DNA of 64,000 nt from an uncultured Lacinutrix sp. (GTDB lineage Bacteria; Bacteroidota; Bacteroidia; Flavobacteriales; Flavobacteriaceae), in the NCBI RefSeq assembly GCF_947500605.1, contig NZ_CANMSJ010000001.1, positions 248,001 through 312,000 of the forward strand, given 5' to 3'. The notes beneath the pieces were generated by a model, which did not search any database, was not told the DNA's origin, and saw nothing but the letters and a program-made list of their open reading frames with translations. Below, piece by piece: positions 50,007 to 59,500 of the stretch. How positions within the stretch are numbered: position 1 is the stretch's first letter; every line of letters starts with the position of its first letter. The position numbers and the translations under genes were made by a program.

Positions 50007-51776
50007 TTAGTTTATGGTTTGTCTAACCTCTCCACAAGTCAGCATTTTACCTCCAAAATAAGGATTGATTACTTTTTCTTCCTTACTCAACCAAAAAGCA
50101 CCTTTGTTATTATCTCCCATAGGACAAAACTGGTTATACACTTTTTCGTTTATTCCAAAAACTTTGATTACCTCTGTTAATTTCGAAGATAGATCTTTAA
50201 AATGGCCTCTTATATCTTCAATTTCAGAAGTGTTTGAAAGTAACGTAGCAACAGACTTAAGTTCTTTTTCAAGTGACATCCATTGTTTATGCGCCTCTTG
50301 GCTTGTTAGTAATGTCATGTCTACTTTAGGTAAATCATTTAGTAGTTGTTTTGATTCTGCTTTAATTGTATTTATATCATCTTTAAGTAAGGCCTCTTTC
50401 AATTGGATATAATCATTAAAGACAACTTTTAATTGGTTTTGAAATTGTTTTGAAACGTCTATTCGTTCCGTATTAACTCCTTTTTGACGCGTTGTATTTG
50501 TGGTAGTTTCCATTCCTAAATGGCCTTCATGTCCCGTCATAACTTTACCTCCTTTTTTATTCATCATAGATTTTTTGCCTTGTAACTGTGCAGCAGCATC
50601 TACTGTAAAGGTTCCGTTAGTTACCACTTCATCACCAGTGTTTAAACCTTCTAAAACTTGATAATTATCACCAATTTGAGTACCTAATGTAATTTCACGC
50701 ATTTCAAAAACAGGTTCATTTGGATTCGATTTAATATAGACTACAGAGCGTTTTCCTGTCCATAAAACAGCTGTTGTTGGTATAGATAAAGCATCGGATT
50801 TAGTTGCGGTGATTCCTTTTATTTTCCCTTCTACAAATAGACCAGGTTTTAAAATTTGATCTTTGTTATCAAGTACTACGCGTAATTTTACAGTTCTAGT
50901 TCTAGTATCTAAAATAGGATCTATAAAATCTACAGTGCCTTTAAATACTTTATTCGCGTAAGCATTAGTCACAACATCAATGTTTTGTCCTTTTTTGAAT
51001 TGACTAATTTGATTTTCATACACATCAAAGTTCGCCCAAACTGTTGCTAAATTAGAAACTTTAAAAATGGGTTTTCCATCCATAATATGCGCACCATCAC
51101 TCACCGCAATTTCTGTAACAACACCAGATACATGAGAATATATTGTAAAACTTGTTTTTACTTGTCCCGTTTTTAAAACGTCGTCTAATTGAGAACCATG
51201 AATTTTCCAGTTTTTAAACTTGTTTTGCACAGCTTTGTATAACTGAGGTTGGGATGCTCTAATACTATAGGTCGTTATCAATTCTTGCTGTGCTGCAATT
51301 AAAGCTGCCGAATAAATTTTAGCAACAGCTTGTCCTTTATTAACCTTTTCGCCTAAAGATTTGACATATAATTTTTCTATTCTTCCGTCAAAATGCGCAG
51401 GTTGTATGGCTGTATTGTCTTCGTTTTCTACAATTTTACCTGATAGTGTTATAGCATTATCTTCCGTATTAGCATTACCAACTATTGACGTTTGAATATT
51501 GGCCAATGCCATAGCGTTTTCAGATAGTTTAAACTGGTCGGCTAATAACCCTTTAGCGCTACTTTCTGCAGGAATTAAATCCATACCACAAATAGGGCAT
51601 GGACCAGATTCGGGTTGCATTATTTGTGGATGCATAGAACAGGTCCACATTTGGTTAGTTTCTGCTGCAGCATCATGCTTATGTTCTGTTTCAGTATTAG
51701 AAGTGCCTCCAAAAAGAAACCATCCCAGTAGTAATCCAACCGCTAATACTGCTGTGTAAATTATATATTTTTTCAT
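50007..51776 (-). CDS. CusB-type RND periplasmic adaptor with heavy-metal-binding domain
   Basis: 589 residues. An N-terminal membrane anchor (IYTAVLAVGLLLGWFLFGG) is followed by a heavy-metal-binding YHS-like module at about residues 42-70 ([22 protein letters not shown]), then the membrane-fusion core: ENEDNTAIQPAHFDGRIEKL, VSDGAHIMDGKPIFKVSNLA, TVWANFDVYENQISQFKKGQ and FVEGKIKGITATKSDALSIP. The C-terminal 150 residues are a DUF3347-like helical domain that binds metal or a chaperone. It joins the CusA pump to the TolC channel. Confidence 0.92.
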   Translation of the reverse strand: MKKYIIYTAVLAVGLLLGWFLFGGTSNTETEHKHDAAAETNQMWTCSMHPQIMQPESGPCPICGMDLIPAESSAKGLLADQFKLSENAMALANIQTSIVGNANTEDNAITLSGKIVENEDNTAIQPAHFDGRIEKLYVKSLGEKVNKGQAVAKIYSAALIAAQQELITTYSIRASQPQLYKAVQNKFKNWKIHGSQLDDVLKTGQVKTSFTIYSHVSGVVTEIAVSDGAHIMDGKPIFKVSNLATVWANFDVYENQISQFKKGQNIDVVTNAYANKVFKGTVDFIDPILDTRTRTVKLRVVLDNKDQILKPGLFVEGKIKGITATKSDALSIPTTAVLWTGKRSVVYIKSNPNEPVFEMREITLGTQIGDNYQVLEGLNTGDEVVTNGTFTVDAAAQLQGKKSMMNKKGGKVMTGHEGHLGMETTTNTTRQKGVNTERIDVSKQFQNQLKVVFNDYIQLKEALLKDDINTIKAESKQLLNDLPKVDMTLLTSQEAHKQWMSLEKELKSVATLLSNTSEIEDIRGHFKDLSSKLTEVIKVFGINEKVYNQFCPMGDNNKGAFWLSKEEKVINPYFGGKMLTCGEVRQTIN

Positions 51777-51780
51777 TTGA

Positions 51781-54285
51781 CTATATTTTAATATTTCTTA
51801 AACGTAACGCATTGGCTATTACTGATACCGAACTAAAACTCATTGCTAATGCTGCAATCATTGGAGATAATAACAATCCGAAAAATGGATATAATATTCC
51901 TGCTGCAATTGGTACACCGATAACATTATAAACAAAAGCAAAAAACAAGTTTTGTTGTATGTTTTTAACTACACCATGACTTAAGTTTTTAGCTTTTACA
52001 ATGCCTTGTAAATCTCCTTTAACTAAAGTAATTGTAGCACTTTCAATAGCAACATCGGTTCCTGTTCCCATTGCAATACCAACGTCCGACTGTGCTAAAG
52101 CTGGTGCATCATTAATACCATCTCCAGCCATAGCAACTACTTTTCCTTGTTGCTGCAATTTTTTTATTTCGTTTAGTTTATCCTCTGGAAGACATTCTGC
52201 TTTATAATGTTTTAGTTTTAATTGTTCTGCGACTGCTTTAGCTGTGTTTTTATTGTCACCAGTAAGCATAATAACGTCAATACCATTGTCCTGAAGTTGT
52301 TTTATAGCCTCTTGACTTGTCTTTTTAATGGCATCAAAAATAGTAACATATCCTACAGCTTCATTTTCTACGGTGATGTAAGACACTGTTTTTCCTTGTT
52401 CTTGTTCTGCAATTACTTGACTAGCTAAACTTTCTGATATAGAAATAGAGAATTGCTCTAATAATTTAGCATTTCCTAAAGCTACTTTTTTATTATCAAT
52501 GGTACCAATAACGCCTTTTCCTGCTACCGCTTCAAAATCGTTTACTTTGGTAATAGCGACCTGTTTTGATTTACCATAATTTACAATAGCTTCTGCTAAA
52601 GGATGCTCGCTATATTGATTTAAAGAAGCAATATAGTGGAGTAGTAGCTCTTGTTCAATTTTAGTCACAGCAATCACTTTTTCAACAGATGGTTTTCCTT
52701 CTGTAATCGTTCCTGTTTTATCTACAATAAGCACATCTACTTTATTCATTGTCTCTAAAGCTTCTGCATTTTTAATTAAGACACCAGATTGTGCACCTCT
52801 ACCAACACCAACCATAACAGACATTGGTGTTGCTAACCCTAATGCACAAGGACAAGCAATAATTAATACAGCAATGGCATTTACAAACGCAAATACATAC
52901 GCTGGTTCTGGACCAAAGACTGCCCAAAGAATAAAGGTAATTATAGAAACTAGTAATACGGTAGGTACAAAATACTTAGCAATTTTATCTGCCAATTTCT
53001 GTATTGGTGCTTTAGAGCGACTGGCGTTATTAACCATATGAATGATTTGAGACAGTAACGTTTCCGAACCTACTTTTTCAGCTTTCATTACAAACGACTT
53101 TGTACCATTTATGGTTCCTGAGGTTACTTTATCGGCTACCACTTTATCAACAGGAATAGGTTCTCCGGTAATCATAGATTCGTCAATACTACTCTGTCCT
53201 TCAACAATACTACCATCTACAGGTATTTTCTCTCCAGGTTTTACACGTAATAAATTGCCTTGTTCAATCTTATCAATTGCAATAACTTTGTCTTCGCCTT
53301 CTGTTACCAATGTTGCGGTTGCGGGTACTAATTTTAGTAATTCCTTTATTGCACCACTAGTTTGACTATGCGCTTTTGCTTCTAATAGTTGTCCTAATAA
53401 TACTAAGGTTAGAATCACTGTTGCAGCTTCAAAATACACAAAAACATTGCCATCTGCGGTTTTAAAATCTATAGGAAATACGTCTGGAAATAACATAGCG
53501 AATACACTAAATAACCAGGCAATACCAGAACCTATTCCGATAAGCGTAAACATGTTAAAGTTTCTTGTTTTAATTGAAGTCCAAGCACGTGTAAAGAACA
53601 TCCATGTGGCATAAAACACAACAGGAATAGACAATACAAACTGGATCCAATTCCAGGTTTTTTGCTCTAAAATGGTATATAACGGATTATTGCTGAGCAT
53701 TTCTGACATGGCTATTAAAAATATGGGTACAGTAAAAGCGACTGCAATCCAGAATTTTTTTAATAGTTTATTATAGGTTTTATCTTCTGCTGAAGCATCT
53801 GCTTCCAATGGCACTAAATCCATTCCGCAAATGGGACACGCTCCGGGTTCGTCTTTAATAACTTCAGGATGCATTGGGCACGTCCATTGCGTTGTTGTGG
53901 TATTTGTTAGGTTTTGTTCTTCTACTAAATCCATTCCGCATACTGGGCAATCGCCAGATTTGTCATAGGTTTTATCGGCTTCGCAATGCATAGGACAGTA
54001 AAAAGTATCTGTACCTTGCCCTTTTTTTATTTCCACGGAAGTATTACTATTGTCCTTAGCATGATTATGGTCTCCTAAATGATGTATGCTGTATCGACCA
54101 CCATCGTTTTTTAAAGCCTCCTGAAAGGTTTCTAAGGCGATATGTGAATCCATTTCTATCGTAGCTTCTGCTTTTTCTAAATCGACTGTAGCTATTAAAA
54201 CACCTTTTACTTTTGAAAGGGTGTCTTCCACATGACTGCGACATCCGTTGCAAGTCATTCCGTGTATGTGATATGTATGTTTCAT
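51781..54285 (-). CDS. copA: CopA-type copper-translocating P1B ATPase
   Basis: 834 residues from [15 protein letters not shown] (54285), which starts the HMA domain cleanly; an ATG at 54339 would add 18 unrelated residues. Two heavy-metal-binding modules follow ([10 protein letters not shown] ... CPVCGMDL and [10 protein letters not shown] ... CPICGMDL). The P-type core has the metal site [11 protein letters not shown] near residue 478, DKTGTITEG, the HP motif in [10 protein letters not shown], and [20 protein letters not shown]. It exports Cu(I) from the cytoplasm. Two cytoplasmic modules plus HMA are more than most CopA proteins carry. Part of the cus operon, 4 bp from the adaptor. Confidence 0.94.
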   Translation of the reverse strand: MKHTYHIHGMTCNGCRSHVEDTLSKVKGVLIATVDLEKAEATIEMDSHIALETFQEALKNDGGRYSIHHLGDHNHAKDNSNTSVEIKKGQGTDTFYCPMHCEADKTYDKSGDCPVCGMDLVEEQNLTNTTTTQWTCPMHPEVIKDEPGACPICGMDLVPLEADASAEDKTYNKLLKKFWIAVAFTVPIFLIAMSEMLSNNPLYTILEQKTWNWIQFVLSIPVVFYATWMFFTRAWTSIKTRNFNMFTLIGIGSGIAWLFSVFAMLFPDVFPIDFKTADGNVFVYFEAATVILTLVLLGQLLEAKAHSQTSGAIKELLKLVPATATLVTEGEDKVIAIDKIEQGNLLRVKPGEKIPVDGSIVEGQSSIDESMITGEPIPVDKVVADKVTSGTINGTKSFVMKAEKVGSETLLSQIIHMVNNASRSKAPIQKLADKIAKYFVPTVLLVSIITFILWAVFGPEPAYVFAFVNAIAVLIIACPCALGLATPMSVMVGVGRGAQSGVLIKNAEALETMNKVDVLIVDKTGTITEGKPSVEKVIAVTKIEQELLLHYIASLNQYSEHPLAEAIVNYGKSKQVAITKVNDFEAVAGKGVIGTIDNKKVALGNAKLLEQFSISISESLASQVIAEQEQGKTVSYITVENEAVGYVTIFDAIKKTSQEAIKQLQDNGIDVIMLTGDNKNTAKAVAEQLKLKHYKAECLPEDKLNEIKKLQQQGKVVAMAGDGINDAPALAQSDVGIAMGTGTDVAIESATITLVKGDLQGIVKAKNLSHGVVKNIQQNLFFAFVYNVIGVPIAAGILYPFFGLLLSPMIAALAMSFSSVSVIANALRLRNIKI

Positions 54286-54362
54286 TTTATATGCTTTTTT
54301 ATAAATTACAAACAAATGTATCTCTCTTTCGAAAAACAAGTTTTTCTAATTCTGGTTATATT

Positions 54363-54920
54363 TTATACAATTTGGTCTAATTCTTTGCGATCCCAATCTT
54401 GCAATTTTCGGTATTCGGACATAGACATTCCTGTGACGGTTTTAAACTGTTTCGCTAAATGACTACTGTTATTATAATTTAGATTATGTGCTATTTCAGA
54501 AAAATTTAGCTGATTTAATTGAATGTATTCTTTTACTTTTTCAATTTTTAAATTGATAATATATTTCTCGAGGGTTATACCTTCAGATTTACTAAAAAGT
54601 TTACTGATTGCTGAGTCATTTTTATCAATTTCTTTTGAAATTTTAGAAAAAACAGCATTGACATTATTGTCTGAAACACATTGAATGACAACAACTTTAA
54701 TTTTCTCAATTAACATTTTAGATTCATCTTCAATAAGCTCAAAACCTAAATCTTTAAGCTCATTTTTTATAGCTGTATAATGCTCTATGACCTCTTGTTT
54801 TACGATTATTTTACCTAATTCTATAGCGTCAATGTCTAGCCCTTTACTTTCCAATAAATCTATTATAGTAGATTTACATCTTGCACAAACCATATTTTTG
54901 ATAAGTAGTGTCTGTCCCAT
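54363..54920 (-). CDS. AraC-type regulator with N-terminal metal-binding CxxC domain
   Basis: 185 residues. The N-terminus (LLIKNMVCARCKSTIIDLLE) is an HMA-like fold with a CARC site, as in copper chaperones; the C-terminus is a shortened AraC DNA-binding domain (LEKYIINLKIEKVKEYIQLN, QLNFSEIAHNLNYNNSSHLA, KQFKTVTGMSMSEY). It is within the copper operon (2 bp from the TolC-like gene), so it is most likely a Cu(I)-sensing regulator of it. It is not of the usual CueR or CopY type. Confidence 0.86.
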   Translation of the reverse strand: MGQTLLIKNMVCARCKSTIIDLLESKGLDIDAIELGKIIVKQEVIEHYTAIKNELKDLGFELIEDESKMLIEKIKVVVIQCVSDNNVNAVFSKISKEIDKNDSAISKLFSKSEGITLEKYIINLKIEKVKEYIQLNQLNFSEIAHNLNYNNSSHLAKQFKTVTGMSMSEYRKLQDWDRKELDQIV

Positions 54921-54922
54921 TT

Positions 54923-56161
54923 TTATTGAATTAAATAATTAATAATTGTCGTTTGTAAATAGTAACTTTTAATAGATTCTATTTGATTAATTTGAAACTT
55001 CAATTGTAGTTCCTGAATGTCTAAAACATCATTAAAATCAATAGTACCAGTTTCGTAACTTCTTACTAAAATCGATTCGGCATCCTTAGCTTGTTTTAAG
55101 TTTTTTACTTGTGTATTGTAACTTATTCTAGCCGATTTTCTATCGTTTATTGCTTTGTCTAATAGTTTTTCTAACGTGTTTAAACGGTCTTGTTTTTGAA
55201 ATTCTATTTCCTGTTGTTGTAATTTGTTTTGCTTGGTTTTCGATTTGTATTTCTTATTAAAAATAGGAATGGAAAGCGATACTGTGGGCATTAAAATATC
55301 TTGTCCGTTTTTGCTAAACGTAATATCGGAATCTGGTTGAATATTAATATAATCAATTCCGAATCCAAACGACAGGTGACTTTCTTTTTGGTTTAGTAAT
55401 TCCGATTGTGTTACCGAATTAAACAGTCTATCATATTTTAATAACTCAGGATGTAACGCTAAATTTTCGGTAGTAATTTCAAGTGCTTCGGAAGGCATTA
55501 ATAACGACTCTACAATAGGCACTTCAATAGCACTATCTCTATTCAAAAGCTTGTTAAAAGCCGTTTGCTCTGCTAAAAATTCGTATTCTAAAACCTGTTG
55601 TAATTGTTCTAATTCATTCTGGCGAATTTGTAATCTAAAAACATCAACAGCAGATGCTTTTCCAACTTCAACAGACGTTAAAGCCAAGGCTTCATACGTA
55701 TCTAATAATTCAATATTTTCTATTAAAACAGCCTGTTTCGCTTTATTAACATACAATTTATAGTAAGATTCCGATACAGAAACGATTAACTTTCGTTTGG
55801 CAATTACAATCGCTTCATAATCGATTTCAGCTAAAGCACTTGCATAATTTTCACGTGACGTAATAGTACCAAACCAAGGAAACATTTGTTTAGCCGACAC
55901 CTTAAAACGTTGTGTTCCGGTTCGTGTTTCTGGTTCAATAACAAAATAACTAGCACTAAAATCGGTGTTTGGAAGCGTATTAACTTCATTCACTTTTTCT
56001 GTTGCAATAGCGTATTGTAATTCAAATTTCTGAATCTCAGGATTATTTTCCAAAGCAGTAGTAATGTAAGTTTCTAGTCCTTGAGAATTTACAGAGTGAA
56101 CACTAAAAAGTGAAAAACTAAAAACAATGAAATGCAGTACTTTTTTTATAGAATTTGTCAT
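54923..56161 (-). CDS. TolC family outer-membrane efflux protein (CusC-like)
   Basis: 412 residues. A signal peptide (LHFIVFSFSLFSVHSVNSQ) and two long helical repeats typical of TolC: TYITTALENNPEIQKFELQY, LPNTDFSASYFVIEPE, AEIDYEAIVIAKRKLIVSVS, ESYYKLYVNKAKQAVLIENI and a second similar half ending SYETGTIDFNDVLDIQELQL. It forms the outer-membrane channel of the copper/silver RND system. The start codon overlaps the stop of the truncated four-helix gene by one base (TAATG). Confidence 0.92.
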   Translation of the reverse strand: MTNSIKKVLHFIVFSFSLFSVHSVNSQGLETYITTALENNPEIQKFELQYAIATEKVNEVNTLPNTDFSASYFVIEPETRTGTQRFKVSAKQMFPWFGTITSRENYASALAEIDYEAIVIAKRKLIVSVSESYYKLYVNKAKQAVLIENIELLDTYEALALTSVEVGKASAVDVFRLQIRQNELEQLQQVLEYEFLAEQTAFNKLLNRDSAIEVPIVESLLMPSEALEITTENLALHPELLKYDRLFNSVTQSELLNQKESHLSFGFGIDYINIQPDSDITFSKNGQDILMPTVSLSIPIFNKKYKSKTKQNKLQQQEIEFQKQDRLNTLEKLLDKAINDRKSARISYNTQVKNLKQAKDAESILVRSYETGTIDFNDVLDIQELQLKFQINQIESIKSYYLQTTIINYLIQ

Positions 56162-56376
56162 TATAATCTAGATTTTGATGTTTTTATGGAACTAACCAAC
56201 ATAGCTTTACTCTGTGCAAATTCCGCTTCACGAATTAACGCTCCAACAGCTGTTCCACTTCTTAAAAGTTGTTTACTTAAAACATATTCCTTTTGTTCTG
56301 TAACTAGTAATTGAGATAATTTCACAATTAAAATAGCAAAGGCATAACTTTTATCTTTTAAAATACTTCTTCCCAT
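56161..56376 (-). pseudogene. truncated four-helix-bundle (23S IVS-type) gene
   Basis: 71 residues. SYAFAILIVKLSQLLVTEQK, EYVLSKQLLRSGTAVGALIR, EAEFAQSK is the first half of the four-helix-bundle protein family found in 23S rRNA intervening sequences and at many Bacteroidota loci; complete members are about 115-120 residues. The second two helices are missing: the frame ends SSIKTSKSRL and meets the TolC start. It is inserted between the RND pump and TolC genes of the copper operon, and a purine-rich tandem tract lies just upstream. It is probably a remnant of an insertion. Confidence 0.7.
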
Positions 56377-56383
56377 AATTTTA

Positions 56384-56515
56384 GTGTTTCACTTAGAACT
56401 CTTCACTTTAATCTTTCAACTTTCAACTTTCAGTTTTTCAACTTTCAGTTTTTCACTTTTAACTTTTAGTTTTTCACTTTCATCTTTAATCTTTTCACTT
56501 TAATCTCTTCTCTCC
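56384..56515 (-). repeat. purine-rich degenerate tandem tract
   Basis: On the minus strand the tract consists of AAAGTTGAAAAACTGAAAGT-like units of about 7-15 bp repeated with small changes. It covers the gap between the RND gene and the four-helix remnant and also encodes the last residues of the RND protein (IKVKRLKMKVKN). I infer it spread together with the four-helix gene. Confidence 0.75.
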
Positions 56516-59500
56516 AGCTATATAAAACCGGAACAATAAAGTAGGAGGTAATATCAATAACCATCCCTCCAAATATTGGAATTGCCATCGGAATCATGAT
56601 ATCACTTCCTTTACCTGTGGATGTCAAAACGGGTAACAACGCTAAAATGGTGGTTACTGTAGTCATTAAACACGGACGAATACGTTTTTCTGCAGCATGT
56701 AAAGCAGCTGCTCTAATACTTTTTTTGTCAGACGGTTTTTCGCGATCAAAAGTTTGTGTTAGATAGGTGGCCATAACCACACCATCATCGGTAGCAATAC
56801 CAAATAGTGCAATAAAACCAACCCAAACGGCGACACTTAAATTAATGGTTTTCATGTTAAAGAGGTCTCGCATATTCTCGCCAAACACGCTAAAGTTGAA
56901 AAACCAATCTTGACCATATAGCCAAATCATGATAAAACCACCAGCAAATGCCACGGTAATTCCAGTAAATACCATTAATGATGTGCTAACAGATTTAAAC
57001 TGAAAATAAAGTATTAAAAAGATGATAGCCAATGCTAACGGAACAACCACAGACAATGTTTTTTCTGCACGTAATTGATTCTCATAAGTACCTGTAAATT
57101 TGTAACTGATGCCTTTTGGAACAATTAGATCTCCAGATTCTATTTTTTGTTGAAACAATGCTTGTGCATTTTCGACAACATCAACCTCTGCAAAACCATC
57201 CAATTTATCAAACAAGACATAGCCTACTAAAAAGGTGTCTTCACTTTTTATGACTTGTGGACCTTGCTCGTATTTAATGGTTGCCAATTCACTTAAAGGA
57301 ACAGGACTACCCGTTTCTACAGGAATATAAATGTCTTTTATATCTTCTGGATTACCACGTAACTCTCTTGGGTAACGCACTCTTACAGCATAACGTTCTC
57401 GTCCTTCAACGGTTTGTGTTAATGGCATACCACCAATAGCAACTTTTAAAACACTTTGTACATCTGCTATTGAAATACCATATCGAGCTATTTTTTCTCT
57501 GTCGATATCAATTAGTAAGTAAGGTTTTCCAACAATTCTATCTGCAAAAACAGCTTCTATTTTAACGCCTTCCGCTTGTTTTAGTAGTCGTTCCAATTCT
57601 AAGCCAAACGCTTCAATTTGTTTTAAATCTTGACCTTTTACTTTAATTCCCATTGGCGCACGCATACCGGTTTGTAGCATGACCAATCGGGTTTCAATAG
57701 GTTGTAATTTTGGTGCAGACGTCACGCCTGGTAATTTGGTGACACGTACAATTTCGTTCCAAATATCATCAGGACTTTTAATTTCTGGTCTCCAGTTTCT
57801 GTAATATTCACCGTTGTTATCTTCGATAAGTTGTTCTTTTGCATTAAGAGATTGCCACGCTTCACTTTGTTCTGCTCGCAATGACATTCCGTTTTTCAAT
57901 TCAAACAATCCATCAGCATTCACTTTATAACGCTGTCTTTTTCCTTCGGAATTGCGCATGTATTCCGATTTATATTGAATCATGTTTTCATACATGGATA
58001 AAGGCGCAGGATCTAAAGGCGAATCTGTTCTACCAGCTTTTCCGACTACAGTTTCAATTTCTGGAATAGTCGCAACCGCCATGTCTAATTGCTGAAGCAC
58101 ACGTTTATTTTCTTCAACACCAGCATGAGGTAAGGAAGTTGGCATTAATAAAAACGATCCTTCATTTAGAGAAGGCATAAACTCTTTTCCTGTATTTTTC
58201 ATAATCCAAAATCCAGTTATAAGAACGGTCGCAGGAATTATTAAAAACAATACTTTATTGGCTAGAGCCCAGCTTAGAATCTGACTATAATACCTTCTAA
58301 AAACAGAAAACACACCTAAAATTCCGAAGCAAATAATAGCAACAAAAATAAGATTGACAATGATACTGCGGTTAAAACCTAATGGTCTCCAATATTCGGC
58401 AAGTAGACATACAATTGCAATCGAAGACATAATAATATTTATTAGATTTATTTTCTTCTTATCTAATCTCTTTAAAACACCTAGTAAACCAGTGATACCA
58501 AAAGCGACTAAGAGTAATCCTAACCAAAATCCGTAAATAATAATTGCAATTCCCGCAAGTATTAAAACGCCATTTAAAAAATATCTAAAGGAATTTTTTA
58601 ATATTGTTTTTCTGAATAAATACGCTGCAAAAGGTGGAATTAAAAACAAGGCGATCACCAAAGAGGCTGATAATGCCATCGTTTTTGTAAAGGCTAAAGG
58701 TCTAAACAATTTCCCTTCTGCACCAATCATAGTAAATACAGGTACAAAACTGATAATAGTAGTTAAAACGGCAGTTAAAATAGCACCAGATACTTCCGCA
58801 GTAGCGTTATAAATGATTTCGTTTATTGACAGTTTATTATTTTCAATAGCATTGTGATTATTCTGAAGAGATTCCTCGTCGTTCGTGCCTCGCGCTGTCG
58901 GAATGACATTTTCATTGTCGTCCAGATGTCGAATCATGTTTTCGGCGAGTATGACGCCCACATCAACCATAGTTCCAATAGCAATAGCAATACCCGAAAG
59001 CGCAACAATATTAGCATCTATATTAAACAGTTTCATAGCAACAAAAACCATTAAAACAGCCACTGGTAATAATCCTGAAATTAAGATGGAAGCTCTTAAA
59101 TTAAACACCATTATTATAATCACCAAAATGGTAATTAATATCTCTAATGTCAATGCTTCGTTAAGGGTGTCTAAGGTTTCTACAATCAGTTCTGTACGAT
59201 CGTAAAAAGGAACCACTGTTAATTGAGAGGTGCGTCCATCTGCTAAAACCTTAGATGGTAAACCGCCTTTAAGCTCGTTAATTTTTGCTTTTACATTGGT
59301 AATGACTTCCATCGGATTGGCGCCATATCTTGCCACTACAACACCACCAACAACTTCAGCACCTTCTTTGTCTAAAATCCCTCTTCGTGCAGCAGGACCT
59401 AAGGTCACCTTACCAATATCTTTAATTTTAATGGAAGTAAAGTCGGCGGAAGTCACAACAGCATTTTCAATATCTTCAACAGATTTTACATAGCCTAAAC

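Noticed and set aside
54286-54339. Upstream start for the CopA-type ATPase at 54339
   Set aside because: The extra 18 residues have no family counterpart, while [15 protein letters not shown] at 54285 is a standard HMA start.
58885-59205. Plus-strand frames across the RND pump gene
   Set aside because: They are antisense shadows of the 1261-residue pump frame and have no domain pattern of their own.
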